64,000 bases of DNA from Candidatus Zixiibacteriota bacterium (lineage in GTDB: Bacteria > Zixibacteria > MSB-5A5 > GN15 > FEB-12). Each line of letters begins with the position of its first letter. Within the stretch, counting starts at the first letter, position 1. The translations under genes were made by a program, and so were the position numbers. Below the pieces are notes generated by a model. It ran no database searches. It was not told the DNA's origin and saw only the letters and a list, made by a program, of their open reading frames with translations. The stretch is from NCBI GenBank assembly GCA_024280215.1, contig JAJRQO010000036.1:62001-126000 (forward strand), read 5' to 3'. Below are positions 26,875 through 36,975 of the stretch, piece by piece.

Positions 26875-28134
26875 TTACTTACGATATTGTCTAACAAATT
26901 CCATCCTATCCTGTAAAGATGGATGTGAATGAAACCAAAAAACTATAAAGGGATGAGGGTTTGGATCGGCAAGATTATAGACAGAAAGTTTGTCAAATGC
27001 TGAGGCAGCCTCTTCCCCGTCTACATCTGTTACTTCCATACCATAGATATCGGACTGATGTTCATGGTATCGACTCAACGAATTTATAACTGGATTAAAC
27101 ATAAACATAATAAATGACATGTAAATAATTAGAAGTGGTAATGATGCATGGTCAGACAATGAATCAAATTTCAATCTTGATTTAAACCTATCTATAAATT
27201 TTTGTATTGTCAATCCTGTTAACCAGAGTGCCAGTGCCAAAACAATAATTATAACTATCAATGTTTTCCAAATATGGTTCATGACATAGTGCCCCATTTC
27301 ATGCCCCATTACAAATTTAATTTCATTTGTAGTAAAATGATTTATCAAATTATCAGTTAGCACTATCCGTTTAGAATTAAACATACCTGTCACATAGGCG
27401 TTTATCTTTGAAGACTGTTTTGATGTGTTCACCTGAAAAATATCTGAGCCTTCAATACCAGCCTTTTCTGCTAAGGAATGTATCTCACTTTTTAATTCTT
27501 TATTTTCTAAATCAATAAAATCATTAAACAAAGGGGAAATAAAAATCGGAGCCAATACAATCATGATAACAATAAATGGTATCGCTCCAATAGTAAATTT
27601 GAGCCACCAGTATTTTGTCGCTTTAATTAATTTATATAAAAAGAAAATCGGGACTATCATAAGAAGCATATTTATCCCTAAACCGAGTAAATCTTCTGAG
27701 AACCATTCGATAAAAGTTTGGTTCATAAATCCAAATTCTCCTTCGACTAAAAAACTTCTATACACATGGAACGGTAACAATAAAATATACTCTAATGCCA
27801 AAAAGAGAACTATAAATCCCCAAAGTGCGAAAAACTTATTCGGGATTTTTTCGGCATAGGTGCGAAGTTTTGCTGATAAACCTGTAAAGAGAATCAGAAA
27901 CAGAATAATAATTGAAATAATAAAATCGGTAAACCGCCAAATATTATTAAAAAGTGAATAGGATGTGAGTTTTTCTTTTCGTTCTAAAGACATCGGATAA
28001 ATAGAGTTTGACTGTGTTGCTACTGAATCTATTTGAGCATCAACTACTAAAGGTGTTTCAACAACTGAAGAGTCAGCGGCATATAAAACAGTGGAACAAC
28101 ATAACATCAATATAATAATAACAATATTCTTCAT
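26875..28134 (-). CDS. M48-family integral membrane metalloprotease (Ste24/HtpX type)
   Basis: 419 residues from the ATG at 28134 (MKNIVIIILMLCCSTVLYA); the longer start at 28164 adds ten residues before the signal. Several membrane segments lie at residues 60-210 (FTDFIISIIILFLILFTGL, NMLLMIVPIFFLYKLI, IGAIPFIVIMIVLAPIFI). The zinc motif is FVMGHEMGHYVMNHIW (about residue 275), followed by two more membrane segments and the third zinc ligand region EHQSDIYGMEV. The layout follows CAAX protease 1/Ste24 rather than the shorter HtpX. In bacteria such enzymes act in membrane-protein quality control. It lies 34 bases upstream of the M1 gene on the same strand, so they may be co-transcribed. Confidence 0.85.
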   Translation of the reverse strand: MKNIVIIILMLCCSTVLYAADSSVVETPLVVDAQIDSVATQSNSIYPMSLERKEKLTSYSLFNNIWRFTDFIISIIILFLILFTGLSAKLRTYAEKIPNKFFALWGFIVLFLALEYILLLPFHVYRSFLVEGEFGFMNQTFIEWFSEDLLGLGINMLLMIVPIFFLYKLIKATKYWWLKFTIGAIPFIVIMIVLAPIFISPLFNDFIDLENKELKSEIHSLAEKAGIEGSDIFQVNTSKQSSKINAYVTGMFNSKRIVLTDNLINHFTTNEIKFVMGHEMGHYVMNHIWKTLIVIIIVLALALWLTGLTIQKFIDRFKSRLKFDSLSDHASLPLLIIYMSFIMFMFNPVINSLSRYHEHQSDIYGMEVTDVDGEEAASAFDKLSVYNLADPNPHPFIVFWFHSHPSLQDRMEFVRQYRK

Positions 28135-28366
28135 CTTTATCTCTATTCTACATGATAGAAACACAATATCATATATTTAAACATTTAAGTCAACAATACT
28201 GATAAGTGAATTTTACTATTTTCTATTTTACTATACCTGTCAAACAGCCTTGTCTCATGTTTTTCGAGACTCAAGAAAATATGTTGTAATCCGTTGTCTT
28301 TCATTTTGTTCTATCGCTATTGCTGAAAAAACTTGCCAAAATCGAATAATCAAGTATAATATCTAT

Positions 28367-29431
28367 ATGCCTCGAATATGTTATACTATTGTCCTACTAT
28401 TACTTGTCATTAATTGCAGTTCAGATAAAAATAGAATTAGTAACAACAATTTTGAATTAACACCTACAAACCCCGATTTAAAAGTTGAAAACTCTACTAT
28501 TATCATTGCTGCTGGTGTTCCTAAACCTTTGGGTGAGACAGAAGATTTTAATTTAATTTTTTCTACTTTACAGACACATCTAATCTCTTCATTTTTTCCG
28601 ACATTCCAATACTCTGAACTGCCTCCTCTTTCTTTAGGTTTAGAGACAAAATTTATTCCGCCTTATTCTGAAACATCTATTTCTCCAACTGTTTTCTCCA
28701 CAACAAAAACAAAACTAATACTTCCCGGAGGTCTCCTGTACCCGACTCCACCAACAGCATTCCCGACTATCGACCAAGACCCCCTTCAACAGGTGATTGA
28801 TTTTTATGGTCGTGAAAATATTTTGGCGATTACAAATTATGATGAGCCAGTCGGCTGGGTTTCATTAGACAGCATAGCGCGGAAAGATTATCCGCAAATG
28901 TTGTACGATAGAGTCAAACAAATCGACCCTACAATACCAGTTATGATGGTACATGCTCCGATAATTGCTACTGTTGACAATCGTGATGTTACGCAGGCTG
29001 AAGTAGACGGCTATCTTTCTTCTGTCAAACATTACAATCAATTCGCCGATATAATCGGTTTCGATATTTATCCTATCCCTTTAGGATTTCCAAATATAAC
29101 TTCACCATATAATTACCCATCAACAGGCACTCTTAATACAATTTACAAAGATTATATCGATTGGTTAAAACTTGAGGGGAACGGCAAACCGACCTTGATG
29201 GCATTGCAAGGTTTTGGGTATAATATGTTTGATTCAAACATGACCGAAGGAACAGACCCAACATATTTTGAATTGCAGACTTCACTTCGTGAATGTATTG
29301 ACAATGATGTATCGTATGTCATCTGGTGGGGGCAGGGATTCATTACCGAAAATAATTCTACCTTATGGCAAAACATACTTAATGTTTCCAAGAATAGAGA
29401 CAAGATAGAAATTCTTCCGTTGATACAATAA
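28367..29431 (+). CDS. Lipoprotein with TIM-barrel glycosidase-like domain
   Basis: 354 residues from the ATG at 28367. That start gives a lipoprotein signal (MPRICYTIVLLLLVINC, lipobox VINC); the open frame extends to 28250 but without a signal. After a linker and an unrecognised region, the C-terminal 220 residues read like a TIM barrel: ILAITNYDEPVGWVSLDSIA, YDRVKQIDPTIPVMMVHAP, FADIIGFDIYPIPLG, GKPTLMALQGFGYNM, NDVSYVIWWGQGF. The DEP after a strand and the late aromatic WWGQG resemble glycoside hydrolase clan patterns, but no family can be named. Outer-membrane or periplasmic location is expected. Confidence 0.55.
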   Translation: MPRICYTIVLLLLVINCSSDKNRISNNNFELTPTNPDLKVENSTIIIAAGVPKPLGETEDFNLIFSTLQTHLISSFFPTFQYSELPPLSLGLETKFIPPYSETSISPTVFSTTKTKLILPGGLLYPTPPTAFPTIDQDPLQQVIDFYGRENILAITNYDEPVGWVSLDSIARKDYPQMLYDRVKQIDPTIPVMMVHAPIIATVDNRDVTQAEVDGYLSSVKHYNQFADIIGFDIYPIPLGFPNITSPYNYPSTGTLNTIYKDYIDWLKLEGNGKPTLMALQGFGYNMFDSNMTEGTDPTYFELQTSLRECIDNDVSYVIWWGQGFITENNSTLWQNILNVSKNRDKIEILPLIQ

Positions 29432-29550
29432 AAATAAATGGCAGGGTGGCATACCCCTTGGGGTTTGTGTAATATTCAAAATTATTTTTACATTTGAAAA
29501 TAATTTAGTTTGCAAAATGTTCTGATTGAAACGAAAATCTTGGAATAGAT

Positions 29551-29715
29551 ACTCACCCCAAGGGGCTTGTTGAAAAAGTCCAAACAGTCTTTCAAGACCC
29601 TTCGACTCCGCTCAGGGTGACTTGAAAGACAACAACTTATAATTTGTCATACTGAGCGGAGTCGAAGTATGTTCCAAAATAAGAGGTTTCTCAACAGTTC
29701 CCAAGGGGTGAGCTA
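29551..29715. repeat. Composite nested inverted repeat, MITE-like
   Basis: Outer arms ctcaccccaaggggcttgtt and, at the other end, the inverted form ending aaggggtgag, with tgttga/tcaaca next inside. Inner arms are two inverted copies of the CCTTCGACTCCGCTCAGGG repeat (29597-29621, 29646-29669). No clean target duplication was found. Confidence 0.55.
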
Positions 29716-29721
29716 CTCGGC

Positions 29722-29775
29722 TGGTGGAAGAACCACTAAAGGCTTACAGCCCGCATTGGCGGGGTTCTTCCCTAC
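29722..29775. repeat. Hairpin repeat, GGCAGAACC family (long loop)
   Basis: GGTGGAAGAACCACTAAAGG ... GGGGTTCTTCCCTAC. Same ends as 14511-14539 with an enlarged centre. Confidence 0.6.
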
Positions 29776-29803
29776 TTTTTCTACTTGCATTAATGCAATA
29801 AAA

Positions 29804-29825
29804 AAAGCCCGCAAATGCGGGCTTT
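29804..29825 (-). terminator. Terminator of the class I aldolase gene
   Basis: Minus strand AAAGCCCGCA-TT-TGCGGGCTTT followed by TTTT; perfect 10-bp stem, 24 bases after the stop codon. Confidence 0.92.
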
Positions 29826-29848
29826 ATATTTACATATCATAATATAAA

Positions 29849-30898
29849 CTATGCGATTGTTACATCATCACAAAGATAAACATCCTGAATAGCATTGAGC
29901 AGTGCCGCTCCCTCTTTCATTGGACGTTGAAACGCTTTCCGACCAGAAATTAGTCCCGTACCACCAGCACGTTTGTTGATGACGGCTGTTTTAACTGCTT
30001 CAGCCAAATCGGTCGCACCTGATGATGCCCCACCAGAATTAATAAGCCCTGAGCGACCCATATAACAATTTGCAAGTTGGTAACGAGTCAGATCGATTGG
30101 GTTATCAGTTGTAAGTTCTGAATATACTTTTGGATGTGTCTTGGCAAATTTGATTGCATTAAAGCCACCATTATTTTCAGGTAATTTCTGTTTGATAATA
30201 TCTGCTTCTATAGTCACGCCAAGATGATTCGCTTGCCCAGTTAGATCAGCAGCAGCATGATAATCTTGGTCAGCTTTGAAATCGGGGTTTCGTAAATAAC
30301 ACCATAGCACGGTAAACATACCAAGTTCGTGAGCGTAACTAAATGCTTCTGCGACTTCTTGAAGCTGACGCATTGATTCATCGGAGCCAAAATAAATAGT
30401 TGCACCAATTCCAGCAGCACCAAGATTAAAAGCATCTTTTACCTGAGCAAACATGATTTGGTCAAATGTGTTTGGATAGGTCATAAGTTCATTATGGTTA
30501 ATTTTTACAATAAATGGAATCCGATGGGCATATTTGCGTGAAACAGCACCTAAAACACCAAATGTTGATGCGACCCCATTGCAACCACCCTCAATTGCCA
30601 ATTCGACAATTTTAGCAGGATCAAAGTAGATTGGGTTTGGAGCAAATGATGCCCCAGCTGTATGTTCGATTCCCTGATCAACAGGTAAAATAGAGACATG
30701 TCCAGTACCCGCCAAACGACCTGTGTTAAAAAGCCAATTCATTGAACGCATTACGTTTGGAGTGCGATCAGATTGAGCGACAACATCGGATACAAAGGTT
30801 GGGCTTGGTAAATATAAGTTAGATTTGTCGATTGTTTTACATTCGTGAGTAAGAAGTGATTTGTTCTTACCTAATAATTCTTCAATTTTAGAAATCAT
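29849..30898 (-). CDS. fbaB: Class I fructose-bisphosphate aldolase, DhnA/FbaB type
   Basis: 349 residues from the ATG at 30898, chosen because GGAG stands 6 bases upstream; the longer ATG at 30910 contains that site. It cleaves fructose 1,6-bisphosphate (or runs in reverse in gluconeogenesis) through a Schiff-base lysine, without metal. Barrel segments recognised: [71 protein letters not shown], and a late phosphate loop [12 protein letters not shown] near [15 protein letters not shown]. The family is the archaeal/bacterial DhnA-like aldolase, not the metal-dependent class II. It has its own strong terminator and faces divergently from the ABC exporter. Confidence 0.88.
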   Translation of the reverse strand: MISKIEELLGKNKSLLTHECKTIDKSNLYLPSPTFVSDVVAQSDRTPNVMRSMNWLFNTGRLAGTGHVSILPVDQGIEHTAGASFAPNPIYFDPAKIVELAIEGGCNGVASTFGVLGAVSRKYAHRIPFIVKINHNELMTYPNTFDQIMFAQVKDAFNLGAAGIGATIYFGSDESMRQLQEVAEAFSYAHELGMFTVLWCYLRNPDFKADQDYHAAADLTGQANHLGVTIEADIIKQKLPENNGGFNAIKFAKTHPKVYSELTTDNPIDLTRYQLANCYMGRSGLINSGGASSGATDLAEAVKTAVINKRAGGTGLISGRKAFQRPMKEGAALLNAIQDVYLCDDVTIA

Positions 30899-31046
30899 GG
30901 CTATCTCCATCGATAATTATTCTTTTACATGTCAAAAAGTAAATCATTTTTTTCACAAAGGCAACATTTTTTGTTAAAATTGCGTATAATTGATTACTAT
31001 ATTAAACTATCGGCAGAAAATTAAAACTACACATAGAGAAAAATGT

Positions 31047-31937
31047 ATGATTTCGATTGAAAATCTTAAAAAAAGCTACGGTAATATTAAAGCTGTAGAT
31101 AACCTCTCATTTAACATCCCCAAAGGTGAAACTTTTGGCCTGTTAGGTCCAAATGGAGCTGGAAAAACAACGACTATTAACATGATAGTCGGTATTTTAA
31201 AACCAGATTCAGGATCAATTCAACTCAATGGAGAAACTGATCCGACTCAAAAAGAAATTCGACGTCAAATCGGAAATACGCCACAGGCATTGGCAATTTA
31301 TGAAGATTTAACAGCTGAAGAAAATCTAATCTTTTTTGGTAAACTATACAATTTAAGTGGGGCAAAACTAAAAGAACGAGTTTCATATTGCCTTGATTTG
31401 GTAGATTTGACAAACCGCAAAAATGATTTTGCAAAAACTTTCTCTGGTGGTATGAAAAGAAGACTCAACTTAGCCGTTGCGATAATTCATGAACCACAAA
31501 TTTTACTTTTTGATGAACCAACAGTCGGGGTTGACCCTCAGTCTCGAAATTTTATTTTTGATAACATCGAACAAATGAAGTCAGAAGGTAAAACTATTAT
31601 CTATACGACTCATTATATGGAAGAGGCTGAACGACTTTGTGACCGGGTAGCTATTGTTGACCAAGGTAAAATTCTCGAATTAGATACTGTCGATAATTTG
31701 ATAAATAGACGTGGTGGAAAATCTACCGTTATTGCTGAATTGTCTTCCTCACAAAAAATAGATAAACTATCAAAATATGAAATTAAAAACAATAAAATCA
31801 CGATTGAAACTGATTCTCCTTTAGAAATAATCAAAGAACTCTCAGCACTTGATATAACATTTAAATCAATCCATATCAACAGACCTGATTTGGAAAAAGT
31901 ATTTTTGAATTTGACAGGACGGAGGTTGAGAGACTAA
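31047..31937 (+). CDS. ABC-2 type exporter, ATP-binding protein
   Basis: 296 residues from the ATG at 31047 (MISIENLKKSYGN), where the family begins; the longer start at 30990 adds an unlike tail. Walker A GPNGAGKTTTINM, Q-loop NTPQALAIYEDLT, signature FSGGMKRRLNLAVA, Walker B ILLFDEPTVGVDPQS, H-loop IYTTHYMEEAE. The C-terminal extension after residue 225 is the DUF4162-like part seen in NatA/CcmA-type drug and sodium exporters. Its stop overlaps the permease start by one base, so the two genes form one translationally coupled unit. Confidence 0.9.
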   Translation: MISIENLKKSYGNIKAVDNLSFNIPKGETFGLLGPNGAGKTTTINMIVGILKPDSGSIQLNGETDPTQKEIRRQIGNTPQALAIYEDLTAEENLIFFGKLYNLSGAKLKERVSYCLDLVDLTNRKNDFAKTFSGGMKRRLNLAVAIIHEPQILLFDEPTVGVDPQSRNFIFDNIEQMKSEGKTIIYTTHYMEEAERLCDRVAIVDQGKILELDTVDNLINRRGGKSTVIAELSSSQKIDKLSKYEIKNNKITIETDSPLEIIKELSALDITFKSIHINRPDLEKVFLNLTGRRLRD

Positions 31938-33235
31938 TGCGACCTATTCTAACCTTAGCACTTAAAGATATCAAACTTCTTATGCGTGACAAAGCGGGAC
32001 TATTTTGGATAATCGGATTTCCACTCTTGATGGCATTGCTTTTTGGAGCAATTTTCGGAGGTTCCAGCGGCGGCTCGGTATCATCAGTAAAAATTGCGAT
32101 TGTGGATGAAGACAACACCGAATATTCCCAAAAATTTATTGAAAAATTGACCGCTACAGAAATGCTTGAAGTTACAAACACTACATCCGATTCGGCTCAT
32201 GCATTAGTGAGAAAAGGGAAAAAAACTGCCTTTATAAAAATCAATGAAGGGTTCACACAAGCACAAAACAGTTTCCAAACTGATAGCTCATTTTTGGAAC
32301 TCGGTGTTGACCCATCAAAACGATTTACATCAGAACTAATCAAAGGAATGATTATAAAAACTTCATTTGAAATGATGATGGAAAATTTCTCCAACCCGCA
32401 AGAGTTACTTGGTGGAATAGCTAAACAGAAGCACTCTATTGACACCAGTTCATCAATGTCAGATGATCAAAAAAAGATATATAAAAAATATTTCTCTGGC
32501 TTGGAATCATTTATAGATGGATTCGATAGTAGTATCGTGTTAGGTAGTTCAGAGAATTCTGATGGCTCAAGTAGTTCCTTTATGAATGGTCCAAAAGTTA
32601 AAAACGTTGATGTTACAAAAGACACGATTGGCAAACCTCGTTCTGCGTATGAAATAACATTTCCAGCAGCGATTCTCTGGGCATTAATCGGATGTACGTC
32701 AGCTTTTGCAGTTTCAATTGTTAGTGAAAAAACAAAAGGAACCTATACAAGATTACGAATAGCTCCTATTAGTAGAACACAAATCTTAGCGGGCAAAGGT
32801 CTCGCCTGTTTTATAACTATCATATCAGTTTCTTCTGTTTTATTACTCTTAGGGAAAGTTGCCTTTGGAATTCGGTTAGATAATTTACCGTTTCTCGCAT
32901 TGGCACTCTTCGCCTCTGCTTTCTGTTTTGTCGGACTTATGATGTTTATTTCTGTTATCGGAAAAACCGAACAAGCAGTCGGAGGTGCTGGTATGGCTAT
33001 CATGCTCATTATGTCTATGACTGGCGGTGGTATGATTCCGTTGTTTGCTATGCCAAGTTGGATGATAACTGTCAGCAACTTCTCGTTTGTGAAATGGGGG
33101 ATTATTTCTCTTGAGGGTGCTATATGGCGAGGGTACAGTTTTAATGAAATGATGCTACCTGTTTCAGTTTTGATAACGTCGGGTATTGTTTTATTTTCAA
33201 TTGGAGTATTTATCCTAACCAAACGTGATGGGTGA
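31937..33235 (+). CDS. ABC-2 type exporter, permease
   Basis: 432 residues. One N-terminal membrane span (LFWIIGFPLLMALLFGAIFG), then a large extracytoplasmic domain of about 220 residues (VSSVKIAIVDEDNTEYSQKF ...) and five C-terminal spans starting at ALIGCTSAFAVSIVSEKTKG, with GTYTRLRIAPISRTQILAGK as the conserved coupling segment. This is the NatB/YhgE-like ABC-2 layout (1 + 5 spans). It pairs with the ATPase just before it. The substrate is not predictable. The Ser-rich stretch GSSENSDGSSSSF in the outer domain is low-complexity. Confidence 0.88.
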   Translation: MRPILTLALKDIKLLMRDKAGLFWIIGFPLLMALLFGAIFGGSSGGSVSSVKIAIVDEDNTEYSQKFIEKLTATEMLEVTNTTSDSAHALVRKGKKTAFIKINEGFTQAQNSFQTDSSFLELGVDPSKRFTSELIKGMIIKTSFEMMMENFSNPQELLGGIAKQKHSIDTSSSMSDDQKKIYKKYFSGLESFIDGFDSSIVLGSSENSDGSSSSFMNGPKVKNVDVTKDTIGKPRSAYEITFPAAILWALIGCTSAFAVSIVSEKTKGTYTRLRIAPISRTQILAGKGLACFITIISVSSVLLLLGKVAFGIRLDNLPFLALALFASAFCFVGLMMFISVIGKTEQAVGGAGMAIMLIMSMTGGGMIPLFAMPSWMITVSNFSFVKWGIISLEGAIWRGYSFNEMMLPVSVLITSGIVLFSIGVFILTKRDG

Positions 33236-33267
33236 AAATAAGTTTTTTATAACATGAAATAGTTGAG

Positions 33268-34374
33268 TTATTTTACTATTGGTGAATTTGTAAATCCTAT
33301 ATCACCAACATTGTAATAATCTATCAATTTTACAAAAATGGATGTAATCTTTGGATTCTCAGGGCAATTCACTTCTACATAGATTATATTTCCACAAGCA
33401 TTACAGAAGCGACTTTCGAATTCAGGTACATAAGTATATCCAGATTGAAATACATCATTCATCTTACACACTGAAGCACCCTCTGACTCCAAAAACTGTT
33501 TGGCAGCTTGTTTTGCATGAATATATTTAGGAAAAGTAGACCAATCTTTATTATTACTTAACCGAAAAAAACCAATAGTATTATGAGATACACCACTTTC
33601 AAAATATTGGTCAATTTTAGAAAATGTTACACCAGAAGATACTCGTATACGGTTATTTTCTACTTTTGCATATTTGATTGTACAATTTTTTTGAAATTGT
33701 TCTATTTGAGGTATTTTCCACTTACCCAAAAATAATGGAATATTGTTCAACAATACAGAGTCATGAAAAGTAAACGAATAAAAATATAAATATCCATCCG
33801 ACAAATATCTACCTTTCAAAGTATCTTGAATACAATTCCATTCAACAGATTTGGAATCGCATCCAATAATACCATTTTTTGGTTTTATATTTTTTAGAAA
33901 AAGAGTACTACCTTCATCTAATTCAATATTTTTGATAAACGAACTAATATTTTCACAAAAGTCAAGTATCCTGTCTTCGTTCGTACATATTAAATCTTTA
34001 AAATGATAGTTTACCGATAATGTATATTCTATATTATAGATAGAATAATTTTTAGGAAGAATGTATTGCATAGTTATAGATACTGTGGTATATCGATGAT
34101 AAATCCCTCTTTCGGAATCAGTAATAATAGGATTTGCCATAGCTCTCAAACCTACAAATTTGTGGTTCGCCCAATCACGAGTAAGCTTATTCACTCTTAA
34201 TAATGAAATTAGATTTATATATTTATTTGTGTCACTTAATTGAACAGGAATTGAAAATAACGGTTGTGAAGCACTGCACATACTATTAAGAACAAGAAAA
34301 GTCAGTAATAATGTAATTAGCATCAAACGAATCTTGTACGTTTTAAAATATTTGTAATCTAAGCTTAACTTCAT
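33268..34374 (-). CDS. Exported protein of unknown function
   Basis: 368 residues from the ATG at 34374, which has GAGGG 9 bases upstream; an earlier start at 34389 is possible. N-terminal basic region and hydrophobic signal (YKIRLMLITLLLTFLVLNSM). The rest is soluble, beta-rich and tyrosine-rich, with no repeat. Near the C-terminus FCNACGNIIYVEVNCP has a CxxC that could bind metal or form a disulfide. Very AT-rich. I recognise no family. It is convergent with the ABC permease and lies downstream of the POT transporter across a REP. Confidence 0.5.
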   Translation of the reverse strand: MKLSLDYKYFKTYKIRLMLITLLLTFLVLNSMCSASQPLFSIPVQLSDTNKYINLISLLRVNKLTRDWANHKFVGLRAMANPIITDSERGIYHRYTTVSITMQYILPKNYSIYNIEYTLSVNYHFKDLICTNEDRILDFCENISSFIKNIELDEGSTLFLKNIKPKNGIIGCDSKSVEWNCIQDTLKGRYLSDGYLYFYSFTFHDSVLLNNIPLFLGKWKIPQIEQFQKNCTIKYAKVENNRIRVSSGVTFSKIDQYFESGVSHNTIGFFRLSNNKDWSTFPKYIHAKQAAKQFLESEGASVCKMNDVFQSGYTYVPEFESRFCNACGNIIYVEVNCPENPKITSIFVKLIDYYNVGDIGFTNSPIVK

Positions 34375-34442
34375 TGAATCAACCCTCATTATAAAGTATA
34401 ACTAATAGACGATTACAATAATTGTTTGTTTAATCTGTGTAT

Positions 34443-34462
34443 GGCAGACGCTCTCGTCTGCC
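34443..34462. repeat. REP copy, GGCAGACG family
   Basis: GGCAGACG-CTCT-CGTCTGCC, perfect 8-bp stem with a CTCT loop, lying just after the POT transporter gene. Confidence 0.85.
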
Positions 34463-34485
34463 AACTAATAATAATTAATTTTCTC

Positions 34486-35931
34486 TTACACGTCAGCTTC
34501 TTCGACTTTTACCCACTTGGCATAGAACAACATCAGTACTGCTGAAACTAAACCAATCGCAGCAAAACGATACCAAATCGTATACGGGTCATATTGATCC
34601 CAAAGTATATTTGTCACCTCCTGATGATTTTTGCCTGTCACTTCAACAAGTTTATTCATCGCATCTGTACGAGCAATATCTGTCAGCTGAAAATTATTGG
34701 AAAGATAATCTAACGCTAAGTTTGCTTTGTCACCTTGAGTTTCATACACATCGCCCGCAACTTTGGAACCAATCGCCCAACCTATTCCCTGTGGAATATT
34801 AGCGTAACCCATGTATAATCCTTTTTGACCTTCGGGAGCAATCACACCGAGATAGTCATTCATCTTAGGTGATGCCAACATTTCGCCAACAGAAAACATC
34901 ATGATGCCTATAAGACACATAGAGCCAGCCGTTGTAAACCCAGCGACGATAAGCCCAATCGAGCCAAGGACAATTCCTAAAAAAATAGATGTCACTCGTC
35001 GCATTTTTGAGACTAACCATGAGACAAAAACAACCGAGACAACAATAAGTCCCGCATTGATATTAATCATCCATTCTTGAGAAATCTGAGCACCACGTAA
35101 TGAATTTTTCTGTAGCATAAAATCAGGAATTCCAAATGATTTAACCACAGCCGAAGAATCAATCCAATCGACAATAAAATTCGGAAGCATATCAAAAAGC
35201 TGCATAAACATCAACCAGAAACCCGACATTATAAGAACAAATACAATAAGTTTTACGTTAAAGAAATTTCTAATTGTCATAACAAAAGTATCAAACATCG
35301 ATGCTGTTTGGTCACCACCAGCTTTAGGGTCTTTGTATGTCAGCATCATTAAAAAGTTAAGCGAGACAATCCCAGCACAACCATAAAAGACAGTGTCCCA
35401 TCCCCAACCTAAGAGCAATCCAGCAAGTGGAGGTCCTAAGAAGCCGCCGATATTAACAAGCATATAGAAAGTTCCCCATCCTACCGATGAGTTCTCTTTG
35501 GTCATTGATTGACACATCGTTCCCTGCACACCAGGTTTAAAGGTCGCCGTTCCCAATGCGAGGACACAACAACCTGTTAAGAACAGACCAAATGATGTGA
35601 ATGTTGCCATCATGAGATAGCCGATAACTTTTAAGAATATCGATACCGTAATTGTTTTTTTGTATCCATATCTATCAGCGAAACCGCCTGTCACTAATGG
35701 AGGGAATGATTGGAAAATCGCCCACCAGAAAAAGATGATACCTTTATCAATGTGAGAAAAATGTAGCCCGCCGATTTCATCAGCCTGAGCAATATAAATT
35801 GGAATGACAACCCGAACACCGTAGTACGCCAGACGCTCAAACATCTCCATGATGTTGACCATCCAAAACGGGCGGTTCAACGATGCCAATTGTTGGGTGA
35901 GTGGAATTTTTTGTGCAGTTGTTGATGACAT
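34486..35931 (-). CDS. POT/PTR family transporter (proton-coupled oligopeptide type)
   Basis: 481 residues, about 12-14 membrane spans. The family signature lies in the first span, MEMFERLAYYGVR (ExxERxxYYG), and the inter-span motif GGFADRYGYKKTI matches the MFS motif A. ATFKPGVQGTMCQSM fits the POT motif following the fourth span. POT carriers import di- and tripeptides with protons. The neighbours encode peptidases and an S9-type hydrolase, in line with peptide use, though not in one operon. The substrate is inferred from the family only; nitrate and other substrates occur in relatives. Confidence 0.85.
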   Translation of the reverse strand: MSSTTAQKIPLTQQLASLNRPFWMVNIMEMFERLAYYGVRVVIPIYIAQADEIGGLHFSHIDKGIIFFWWAIFQSFPPLVTGGFADRYGYKKTITVSIFLKVIGYLMMATFTSFGLFLTGCCVLALGTATFKPGVQGTMCQSMTKENSSVGWGTFYMLVNIGGFLGPPLAGLLLGWGWDTVFYGCAGIVSLNFLMMLTYKDPKAGGDQTASMFDTFVMTIRNFFNVKLIVFVLIMSGFWLMFMQLFDMLPNFIVDWIDSSAVVKSFGIPDFMLQKNSLRGAQISQEWMININAGLIVVSVVFVSWLVSKMRRVTSIFLGIVLGSIGLIVAGFTTAGSMCLIGIMMFSVGEMLASPKMNDYLGVIAPEGQKGLYMGYANIPQGIGWAIGSKVAGDVYETQGDKANLALDYLSNNFQLTDIARTDAMNKLVEVTGKNHQEVTNILWDQYDPYTIWYRFAAIGLVSAVLMLFYAKWVKVEEADV

Positions 35932-36015
35932 ATATGTCTGCCTGTAGTTTTAATGTTTGTTATTTAATATCAGACAATAACGGAAATGTTGATTTGGTAG
36001 TCAAGCGGAGAAATT

Positions 36016-36969
36016 CTACAAATATTTCGCAAGCCATGCTTTACGAAGCACATCTATCTCTTTATACGAACCATCTTTGAGTGATATATGTCCGCCATTT
36101 TCGATGATTTTGAATTCGTGAGGATGTTCAAGCCGTGTTAACTCTTTTGCCATCGCTTCCGAATGAGAAATCGAAACCGCCTCGTCATCAGTACCATGCA
36201 TTAAAAGAATCGGACATTTCTTATCAAACTGTTCGGCAATATATACTCCTGAAAGCGACGACAGTTTTGTGGTGCGTTCATCGGGTGAAAGGTCAGTCGT
36301 AATTTTATCAACTAACTTTGCAAACCGTTCGTCCTCTTTTTCCAAAGCAAAGATATCTGATATTCCTGCATGTATCATTGCACATTTAAAACGATGCTCT
36401 CGTGCTAAGGCTCGATAAGTTGTCATGCCACCGCGACTGGCACCCTCGATAGCCACTCGACTCAAATCTGCCTGCGGATATTCTTTAGCAACATCAAGCA
36501 TGGTGAGAGCGTCGTCTAAGTCTTTACCGCCAAAGTCTGCTTCCCTCTCACCGCCCATGTTGCCGCGGTACTGTGATGCGACGACTACATATCCCCACAG
36601 AGCTGTTGATGCGAGTATCAGAAACGATGTTAAATCTTCTATCGCACCACCGTCTTTGTAGCCACCACGGTTCCAGAGTAGGACAGGATAGCTACCTGCT
36701 TCTTTGGGAGAGGCGACATACCCTTTGACTTTTAGACCACCTGAGAGATAGGTTATGTTTTCGACTATTGTATTTTCATAGACAGATGTATCGTAGAGCT
36801 TTTCAATCATACGTCGTTGGAAAGCATTAGCAGTTACAATTTGTCGGTCTGTGATTATTGTGCTAGGCATGGGGGGAAGATAGCTTATTGTGTGTGAATG
36901 TTCAACTGGAATTTGTTTTGTAGGTTGGTGTTCCGATTCTAAAAAATATAATAGTGAGAAACCCAACAT
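36016..36969 (-). CDS. S9-type alpha/beta hydrolase (prolyl oligopeptidase-like)
   Basis: 317 residues. A short N-terminal hydrophobic segment (MLGFSLLYFLE) may be a weak signal or anchor. The catalytic domain shows the full triad: nucleophile S178 in EGASRGGM, an Asp at 261/262 in MHGTDDEAV, and H294 in ENGGHISL. Upstream YPVLLWNRGGYKDGG and VASQYRGNMGGE supply the oxyanion side. It lacks the seven-blade propeller of classical S9 enzymes, so it may be an esterase or small dipeptidyl hydrolase. The start lies 6 bases after the stop of the upstream 118-residue gene, so they are probably co-transcribed. Confidence 0.8.
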   Translation of the reverse strand: MLGFSLLYFLESEHQPTKQIPVEHSHTISYLPPMPSTIITDRQIVTANAFQRRMIEKLYDTSVYENTIVENITYLSGGLKVKGYVASPKEAGSYPVLLWNRGGYKDGGAIEDLTSFLILASTALWGYVVVASQYRGNMGGEREADFGGKDLDDALTMLDVAKEYPQADLSRVAIEGASRGGMTTYRALAREHRFKCAMIHAGISDIFALEKEDERFAKLVDKITTDLSPDERTTKLSSLSGVYIAEQFDKKCPILLMHGTDDEAVSISHSEAMAKELTRLEHPHEFKIIENGGHISLKDGSYKEIDVLRKAWLAKYL

Positions 36970-36975
36970 CTTTTT

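Larger units (their letters stand above)
29432..29848. other. Intergenic region with nested inverted repeats
   Basis: No gene. It contains three CCCCAAGGGG-like sites (29450s, 29550s, 29700s), two inverted copies of the CCTTCGACTCCGCTCAGGG repeat, a GGCAGAACC-family hairpin and the aldolase terminator. Confidence 0.75.
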
